Origin: Melieria omissa
Lineage: Eukaryota > Arthropoda > Insecta > Diptera > Ulidiidae
Reading direction: 5' to 3'
Assembly: GCA_963971225.1 (NCBI GenBank)
Contig: OZ020269.1
Span: forward strand, 100,528,405 to 100,592,404
Length of the DNA stretch: 64,000 nt
Part shown: positions 56,790 to 64,000 of the stretch, piece after piece
Numbering within the stretch: the first letter of the stretch is position 1
Layout: each line of letters begins with the position of its first letter
Position numbers and translations under genes: made by a program
The notes under the pieces: generated by a model
Told to the model about the DNA's origin: nothing
Seen by the model: the letters and a program-made list of their open reading frames with translations, nothing else
The model's database searches: none

Positions 56790-58560
56790 ATGTACGGAAT
56801 GTTTACAGCTTTTTTATTGCGATAAACCCATGTAATCTAAAGTTTATGATTTTTATATTATACTCGTACCTAGACCTATTGGCTTCCTAATAAAATCTTT
56901 GTTTGCCATGACACGTAACATAATTCCTTAAAAATACCAAAAATACTAAAAATGACCAGATTTTAAAAACGATTGACGCAGAATGATTGAAAAAATGCCA
57001 AACTAATTTTGTACTACAATAAAATTTGTTTAGACCTGTTAACCCATTTTGTACCTTTGGTTCGTTAGGTCATAGAAATTAGTAATGTTTGCAGTTTTTT
57101 TTTATTACTATAAACTTGTGTGATCTAAAGTTCCCTATTAAAGATGAATTGAAAAAAATCTCATTTATAGACTTTTTTCTTAAATTCTTTAAAAATACTA
57201 AAAAGTGTTAGATTATTATAAGACCTACACAGAATGATTGCAAAAATGCTGCACTACTTTTGTATAAAATTTGTTTAGATCTGTTAACCAATTTCGTACG
57301 CTTGGTTTGTTAATGAATCATAGAAATTAGTAATGTTTGCAGTTTTTTTACTTGTGTGTGTGTTTTTTTTTATTTTTTTCTTGTGTTTTTTTACTTAAGT
57401 GATTTAAAGTTTCTATTTTTTTAATCATGCTTACATCTATTGCCTTTCTAATAAAATATTTGCTTGGCATGCCACGCCTTCCCCTATTATTAATTATTAC
57501 CTATGGGTGGGCATTAAAAAAAAGCTCAAATAAAAACTTTTTTCTTAAATTCTTTAAAAATACTAAATATAATCAAATTTTTACAAAACTGACACAGAAT
57601 GATTGGAAAAATGCAACACTAATTTTGTTTTATAATAAAAATCTTTTAGATTTGTACTCTTTCTTTCGTACTCTTGGTTGGTTAAGGGGGTCTTCCGCAG
57701 TGACGGCTTCAAAAATTCGAAATTTTGTTTATTACATTTTCATAATCTCAACGTATTTACAATTCAAACTGTGAAAGTATTTTTCCAATATCTCGAAAAT
57801 TCCGAAAGTTATGGGATGTCAAAGTCGGCGCGCCGACCGAAAAATTATCTTAACCCAAAACTTAAATCCTCTTTTTCTCGAAACCATGTTTTTCAAACTG
57901 GTAGACATAATATCTCAAGTTCTACTAAGCCGATTTGCTTCAAATTTTAACTGAATATTCTACATACATGTCGCTATCGTACTGTCTAAAATTGTGTCTA
58001 TACAATAAGTAGTTTTTTCTTAATCCAACATTTACTTTAAAAAAAAAAACCCTCAAATCACATTTTTTTTTTAAATTTGCATAACTTTCCTAAATTTCAA
58101 TATTTTTACTTTTCCGTAGTTCACACCATAGCTGACGTTACACAGATTCTAAAAAAATGTTTGCTTTTTGTTTTAGACTTCCGAGACAGCTGCAATCACG
58201 TCTACCGTTTTCCCCTGCGCTGGAAACGACTTAGTTTCAACTCGCTCTGGAAGCCGTAATTTTTGTGTGTGGCAACAGTAAAAATTATTTTGTATACATG
58301 AAATATGTATAAATATATGGCAGAAAACAAAAATTAAATATCTTTTATATTTTCTGAGAAAAAAATTCTTGAAAATCTACCAGAAAAAGGCGCGTCACTA
58401 CGGAAGACCCCCTTAATGAATCATAGAAATTGGTAAGGTTTGGAGTTTTTTTTCTAATTACGATAAACTTCTGTAATCGAATGCCATGCTTTTTATATTA
58501 AAAGAGATTTTTTATGGTTCTAATAAAATATATGTGGCATGGTACCGTCTATTAAAGAAT
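56790..58560. repeat. ~250-330-bp tandem units, third one interrupted
   Basis: ATAGAAATTAGTAATGTTTGCAG occurs near 57074 and 57322, and as ATAGAAATTGGTAAGGTTTG near 58424. CACAGAATGATTG..AAAATGC and TTAGACCTGTTAACC-like blocks recur with it. The third unit carries the TTAA element at 57686-58412. Confidence 0.75.
57686..58412. mobile_element. 727-bp TTAA-flanked MITE, GGGGGTCTTCCG ends
   Basis: TTAA at 57682-57685 and 58413-58416. Inverted ends GGGGGTCTTCCGCAGTGACG with one mismatch. The paralogous unit near 57306-57322 has the uninterrupted site GTTAATGAATCATAG. It is non-coding, with no clear internal similarity to the GGGGAGG elements. Confidence 0.92.
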
Positions 58561-58942
58561 CGAAATTTTATATGAATTGAGGATAATTAAAGAACTGCCT
58601 TAGACCTTAAATAAGAGTATTGAACGAAAATGTTTCTGGCATCAAGTGCAGATAACTGAAGAAATTGCGTCTGATTTTAAATCAGGTTAACTAAAAAGTT
58701 TAACCCTTCGCTGCATGGCATTGCATATATGCAATGTAAACTTTCATAGATTTGGAAACTATTCTATTCAGCATGTTACAGTCGTTCATTCTTCAGTTGC
58801 ATCTTTTAAGTTAAACCAATTGATTACTAACGGAATTTTGCGATTAACATTGAAAGTATGCGCAAAAGAATCGAAAAAGCAACAAGTGTTTCGATTTGGT
58901 GAAATAATTTTGGTTATTGATGGCGATGGTGATATGACGATC

Positions 58943-59110
58943 GCCGTCGCTCAGCTGTTTAGTGCGTTAAATTACGAGTATACAAAGACGTCTGACCTCT
59001 GTTCGATTCCCCGTAGTTGTCAACACTAAAATATTGATAAAGCCGACTTTCATTTCGGCGGTAGCGCTCTCATCAAGATACGGAAAATGACCGCAAAACT
59101 TCTTTCATAG
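58943..59110 (+). repeat. tRNA-derived SINE, second copy of the 3974 family
   Basis: GCCGTCGCTCAGCTG with TTAGTGCGTTA matches the head at 3975. GTTCGATTCCCCG at 59001-59013 is a good pol III B box. GCGGTAGCGCTCTCATCAAG at about 59060-59080 may be part of the body. The 3' end is not defined. Confidence 0.65.
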
Positions 59111-59264
59111 ATACAGGAATTCAACAAAATTTCATTTTTACCATCAGAACATAACAAGCAACAAGAATTATATAACAAAAAAGTTTTTTCTTCACGGAAA
59201 TTAAATCATGCAACGAAGGGTTAAATCAGTGTTTAAATCAAGTTAACTAAAAACGTTAACTCAA

Positions 59265-60345
59265 ACTCGAAATGAAGGAAATAAAGAAGCTTTTTCTGAC
59301 ATTAAATGTGGGTAACTAAGGAAGAATTTTTGATATAAAATGAAGGATCAAAAAAGGAAACTAAGCTACTTCTCATATCAATAAAGGTAAAGCAATTTCT
59401 GACATCAAATGAAGAAAAGTAAAGAAGCTATTTCTGACATCAAATGATAAGAAGAAGAAGTTAGTTCTGACATGAAATGATAAATCAATTGAAGGTAACT
59501 GAAAAACCTATTTCTGACATCAAATCTGAAGAAGCAATTTCTGACATCAAATTAAGATCAATTGAAGGTAACTGAAAAAGCTATATCTGACATCAAATGA
59601 CGGTATCTGAAGAAGCAATTTCTGACATCAAATTAAGATCAATTGAAGGTAACTGAAAAAGCTATTTCTGACATCAAATTATGGTATTTGAAGAAGCAAT
59701 TTCTGACATCAAATTAAGAATCAAATAAAGGTAACTGAACAAGCTATTTCTGACATCAAATGATGGTATCTGAAGAAGCTATTTTTGATATCAGCTGATG
59801 GTTCCTGGAGGAGATATTTTTAATATCAAATGATGGTAATTAAGGAAACTATTTTTGACATGAAATAATAAATCAATTGAAGGTAACTGAATAAGCTATT
59901 TCTGACATCAAATGAAGAAAAGTAAAGAAGCTATTTCTGACATCAAATGATAAGAAGAAGAAGTTAGTTCTGACATGAAATGATAAATCAATTGAAGGTA
60001 ACTGAAAAACCTATTTCTGACATCAAATGATAGTATCTGAAGAAGCAATTTCTGACATCAAATTAAGATCAATTGAAGGTAACTGAAAAACCTATTTCTG
60101 ACATCAAATGATGGTATCTGAAGAAGCAATTTCTGACATCAAATTAAGATCAATTGAAGGTAACTGAAAAAGCTATTTCTGACATCAAATTAAGGTAACT
60201 GCTGAAGCTATTTCTGACATCAAATGATGTTAATTAAAGAAGCTACTTCTGGCATTAAATGACGAATCAAATAAAGGTAACTAAAGAAGCTATTTCCTTG
60301 CTTCAAATAATGTTATCTGGAGAAGCTATTTCTGACATAGAATTG
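59265..60345. repeat. Complex tandem array of 33-40-bp subunits
   Basis: Built from TTTCTGACATCAAATGA-type subunits linked by GGTAACTGAAAAAGC or GGTATCTGAAGAAGC, with higher-order blocks of roughly 84 bp (GATCAATTGAAGGTAACTGA starts). More than twenty copies of TTTCTGACAT are present. Confidence 0.9.
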
Positions 60346-60797
60346 GTTAACACAACGTTAGGGTTAGGAATAAGAACAGCTGAGGAAACTATTTCCGCTC
60401 ACAAAGCGGGCTGTGAAAGAAACCTTACATTGAAACTTTTTTCTTCCCTAAAGTACTAAAAAAAATAAGAATTGTGCATAAGCCAATCACAGTGATTGAA
60501 AAGACAAAATTAGTAATTTTGTATTACAAAAAAATACATTTAGATATGTTCAGCTGGGCCGCAGAGGGCGCGAAAGTGTTTAAAAAAATCAAAATGTAAT
60601 CTGCGAAACGAATTTTCCGTGCCTTTTTTCACCTAATTTGTGCTCCTATTACAAACATTTTAATTCATTTATTTCTTTAAATATTTGTACGAAATGGGTT
60701 TCTCCATTTTGCACCGACCTTTCTTTTCATGCTGTTTTTTAAGTCTGCATTGAAGGTGTTAGGTGGCCTCAGCATCTTTATGAGATGCCCAGCTTAA

Positions 60798-61034
60798 CAC
60801 TAGAAAGACCGCAAGTTTTTCATACCTACAAAGACTACATATTATATTCGCTGATATCTCGAAAAGTACACATAGAATTTCGATAATTGTGATTGTGGAA
60901 CATTAATTGAAGAACTAATTGTAGAACCCTATAGAAAAAAAACCATCAAAGCAAAAGTTGATAGAAATACTACAGAAAATACATAAATATAAAAATGGAA
61001 AATTGTCAATATAACCACAATGGTCTTTCTAGTG
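60798..61034. mobile_element. 237-bp TTAA-flanked MITE, CACTAGAAAGACC ends
   Basis: TTAA at 60794-60797 and 61035-61038. Perfect 13-bp inverted ends CACTAGAAAGACC. It is non-coding. A decayed relative lies at 4409-4593 in reverse, and the TIR is similar to that of 46031-46515. Confidence 0.9.
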
Positions 61035-61039
61035 TTAAA

Positions 61040-63740
61040 GGTTGGCACCACTCTTGGCAATTGAGTCCCCTGTTGCATTTCCCTCTATGACTTTATGCTT
61101 CCTCACCCAATAGATATGAACGGAAGTTACTTGAACAAAATGATTTCGAAAAATTGGGATCAGTAGGTATCACTTGCAACTATCACTTGGAGACTGTCTT
61201 TAAAAAGTTTAAATTTTCTTCTGTTTCCAAGTGAACAGATGGGCGCATAGAAAGATAATTTCTACCTTTCTACATTTCAGCTAATAATTTCATCTTAAAT
61301 TTCCTACTAATTTGAAAACATTTTTTCTCCTCTACCCAATTAAACTTTAGTCTAGAAGCTCACTAACCATCGATCTTTTACCAACTCAAGTGGAAACATT
61401 TGAATTGCGCTGCGCATTTGAAATTCTAGAACCATGAGATCACGAACAAAGCAACAAACGATTAGCGCCGATATTTTTGGTCACTTTGAGTGTTTTTGTT
61501 GCGCCATCAACTCTGCAGCGGATATCCGCAGAAAGCGCCAAAAAAGTGACCATTAAGGCCACATGTGCTTAACGAGTTCGCGCCAAGTACGCGTAAGTCC
61601 TTTGCTGCATAAGGCGACAGCGACCATAAGTACCCACATCGATAACAAAGAATATAGAAAAACGATTTGTGCGTAGGACAGACGCACTTAAGTGCTGACA
61701 TTGTGCCAATTAGTGAATTGTTAATGTTGAACACTAAAACTAAAATTAAGATAATGCGCTACATTTGGCAAATTAGTATCTATTTAAGTAGCCACTGCCA
61801 ATTATGGTTTGTTCACTGGTTCCGCACCGCTTACGAATGCAAATCAAAGGCAATAAGCAAAGCTTTTAGCATAGCTACTTTAATTAGACAAATGTCCAAG
61901 ACAACATTAAAATTTTTTAATTCTACTTCTTGTTTTTTTAGCACTTTTATAGCAACTTTTCTATTTAAGCGCTTTGGATCTAAATTTTTATCTAAATTTT
62001 TGTTATTAGAAGTTTTTAAAATTTTTTTGGTATTTTTTTTGGTATTTTTTTAGTATTTTTTTTTAATTTTTTGGTATTTTTTTGTATTTTTTTTTTACTA
62101 GTTTTTTAGTATTCTTGTTATGCTGCCAAAGTAAACAAAGATATCGCCTTTTTTGTTGCTTGACACCAGAATCCACTAGTCGCATTGGTCAATGCGGCAA
62201 AGTGGACAAAATTTATGTGAAACGCCCACTGACACCAGCCAGTGACTTTGATCGGCCCCCAGCACCGATGGTGGTGGGCTCCAAGTTGACTTTTATTTGA
62301 AAAAATTAACGGAAACGCATAAAGTGTTGGCGCGCCAATGCGACACACTGACTGTCTTGGCAGCAAAAGAACCCAGAACACTGCGTTGGCAATCAGCGGC
62401 TGGAAAAGTCCGTTTCGGCTTAGATTTATAAGTTTTTGTTCTGCTTCTTCTTCTTCGTTTTGGTTTCGTTTGAAAGCCATAGCAACGATAACCATTTCAA
62501 GTTAAGCCGACAATTACTTGAATTGTGTCTATATTTAAAAGTTTCGCTTACAATGTAGTGCAACACGCGTTTTATTACTACAGCGAAAATTTATTATGCC
62601 GCATTTTGGTGAGTGTGCGTGTGTGTGTGTGTGTGCGTGTGTGTTGGTGACTTTAATGCCACAGCCCATTTTACAGGCAATAAACCATTTTTGGTACAAG
62701 CAACATGATTATTAAGCGCCATAAAATCGAATTGATATCTTTTGTGTTCGATTTCGAAGTGAGATTTCGTTGCTATGCCACAGGCGGAAGTATGCGCTCC
62801 GCTATTTCAAACGGATCTGCACTAAAGGCAGTTAGTATGTTAGGTCTGATAATTAATATAACTTTGCAGCGGTCAGCGGCTCAAACGGTTTGGGCCCACG
62901 AATAGGAAAACAATAACAAAATTGGGGGCAAACGACTTTGACCTCTGCTGGATTATAGCATTTTTAAGTGTTTGAGTTTTAGGTCCAGAAATAAATACAG
63001 AAATAGGCGACTTTGACTATAAAGTTCAGGTTACAATCAGAAGGAAGAGGACATTGGATCCATTGACTGTGTGAGTAGACACTTAGGTCATATGAAAAAA
63101 CTCTGTCATGATAAATAGGTAGGTAGGTATAACTGGTTGACCACGAATGGCCACACATAGACACTTATTGGGTCTTTGGAGATTCGTTAATGAGTGGTAG
63201 TAGAATACGATCCGCGAAAATACGATTGCTTGTCATGATACCACGAGAAAAATAAGGGCTTTTCATCCTTAATTTTCTATGGCGCCCATCTTAAAGCCAG
63301 TCTGACAGTTGACGAACTTTAACGGATCTGTTGTATTGGCCCGTTTAAGATTACTTACAACCCCTAACAGCATAAATAAAAGTATAACCTTGATGATCCT
63401 TAACTGGTGTATTGCAGATCATATTTCGCAATTAGTTGGTTTACTCAACAACCATGAAATGATTCAAAATTGAATTTTGAATTTTTTGTAAAAGCATAAA
63501 AAAAATTTTAAATTACTATTAAAAATTGAATTTAAATACAAAATAATCAATTTTGAAGTCCTTAATAGACTCAAAACCTACTTCTGAAACTCTGAGAAAT
63601 CTGATTTGTCTGTCTGATTCTGTCGGTCTGAAATTTTGACACAATTTTGCTTATGAAAATTTGTTCTTTTACTGGTATTCCCACTGACTTTTTCGTGTAA
63701 TCACACAGCATTCAATGCCCCATGCAGCTTAATATATGCT
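61040..63740. other. Non-coding region, no gene recognised
   Basis: Includes T-rich tracts at 62020-62110 and (GT)n at 62613-62642. 61430-62900 is GC-richer with several short open frames lacking motifs. Confidence 0.35.
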
Positions 63741-63742
63741 AT

Positions 63743-64000
63743 GCTTACTTACTTAACTGGCCATAACAACCCGTTATCGGGTTACGGCCTGCCGCAAAAC
63801 TTCTCTCCAGGCGCCTCTGCTTTGCGCGCGCCTTCTCCAGTTAGTAACACCAAGAGATGACAGAGCATCTTCAACTTGGTCCTTCCACCGGAGACACGGC
63901 CTCCCTCTTCGCCGTCGACCTCCAACCATCGCATCGAACACCTTTTTCGCCGGAGCTTCGTCGTCCATGCGGCAGACATGACCGAGCCAGCGTAGCCGCT
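63743..64000 (-). mobile_element. LINE 3' end, continuing past the window
   Basis: The minus strand encodes a GHVCRMDDEAPAKKVFDA-like start (with a frameshift) and then RRGRPCLRWKDQVEDALSSLGVTNWRRRAQSRGAWREVLRQ, a C-terminal pattern shared by several non-LTR retrotransposon clades. The 3' end contains the palindrome AACCCGATAACGGGTT (63783-63768) and GGCCAGTTAAGTAAGTAAG. Degraded relatives lie at 39941-40880 and 49425-49640. Confidence 0.83.

Noticed and set aside
59265..60345. Regular short repeats considered as a CRISPR array
   Set aside because: Units run into each other without constant-length unique spacers, and the genome is clearly eukaryotic.
62118..62495. Minus-strand open frame of 125 residues
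   Set aside because: There is no motif, the opposite strand is also partly open, and no promoter or splice evidence supports it.

Overview
The window looks like nuclear DNA of a higher dipteran, probably a true fruit fly or a relative. It is AT-rich, with small GT-AG introns, a cuticular protein gene whose first coding exon is four codons long, mariner, hAT and RNase H-bearing LINE relics, and tRNA-headed SINEs. The species call is inference from overall character. I found no bacterial operon, CRISPR array, rRNA or functional tRNA gene.

Two protein-coding genes can be assembled. On the + strand, 13270-20105 holds nine exons encoding a 579-residue secreted/membrane protein. It has a signal peptide, a farnesoic-acid-O-methyltransferase-like (Methyltransf_FA) domain, a Cys-loop receptor ligand-binding domain with the C-x13-C loop, and four membrane segments. 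On the - strand, 27574-22418 holds three exons encoding a 188-residue Ala/Pro/Tyr-rich cuticular protein, with a TATA box upstream. Both genes carry one very large intron (about 4.4 and 4.5 kb) made of tandem repeats and mobile elements.

The rest is a transposon graveyard with several datable layers. 0-12.8 kb: a decayed mariner with both TIRs, a tRNA-derived SINE, a LINE RNase H relic, a second mariner relic and an RTE-like LINE inside an AT-rich array. 13-20 kb: the receptor gene, whose intron 4 is a ~154-bp array hit by a TTAA element and by a hAT element. 20.3-20.9 kb: a (TAAAA)n tract. 22-27.8 kb: the cuticle gene. 30-35 kb: tandem arrays, a deleted mariner, LINE ends and an ~790-bp 9-bp minisatellite continuing from a LINE tail. 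38.6-41 kb: LINEs nested in LINEs. 42-47.5 kb: hAT-like and TTAA MITEs, two of which share a TTAA. 49.4-55.4 kb: a LINE split by a hAT element and a MITE family that has turned into minisatellites. 56.8-61 kb: more arrays, TTAA MITEs and a SINE. 63.7-64 kb: a LINE 3' end running off the window.

The best candidate for unusual biology is the receptor gene, because of its domain combination and divergent pore region. Most other observations concern transposon structure: exact target-site duplications, paralogous empty sites and nested insertions. All similarity statements come from reading the sequence by eye; none was searched against a database.
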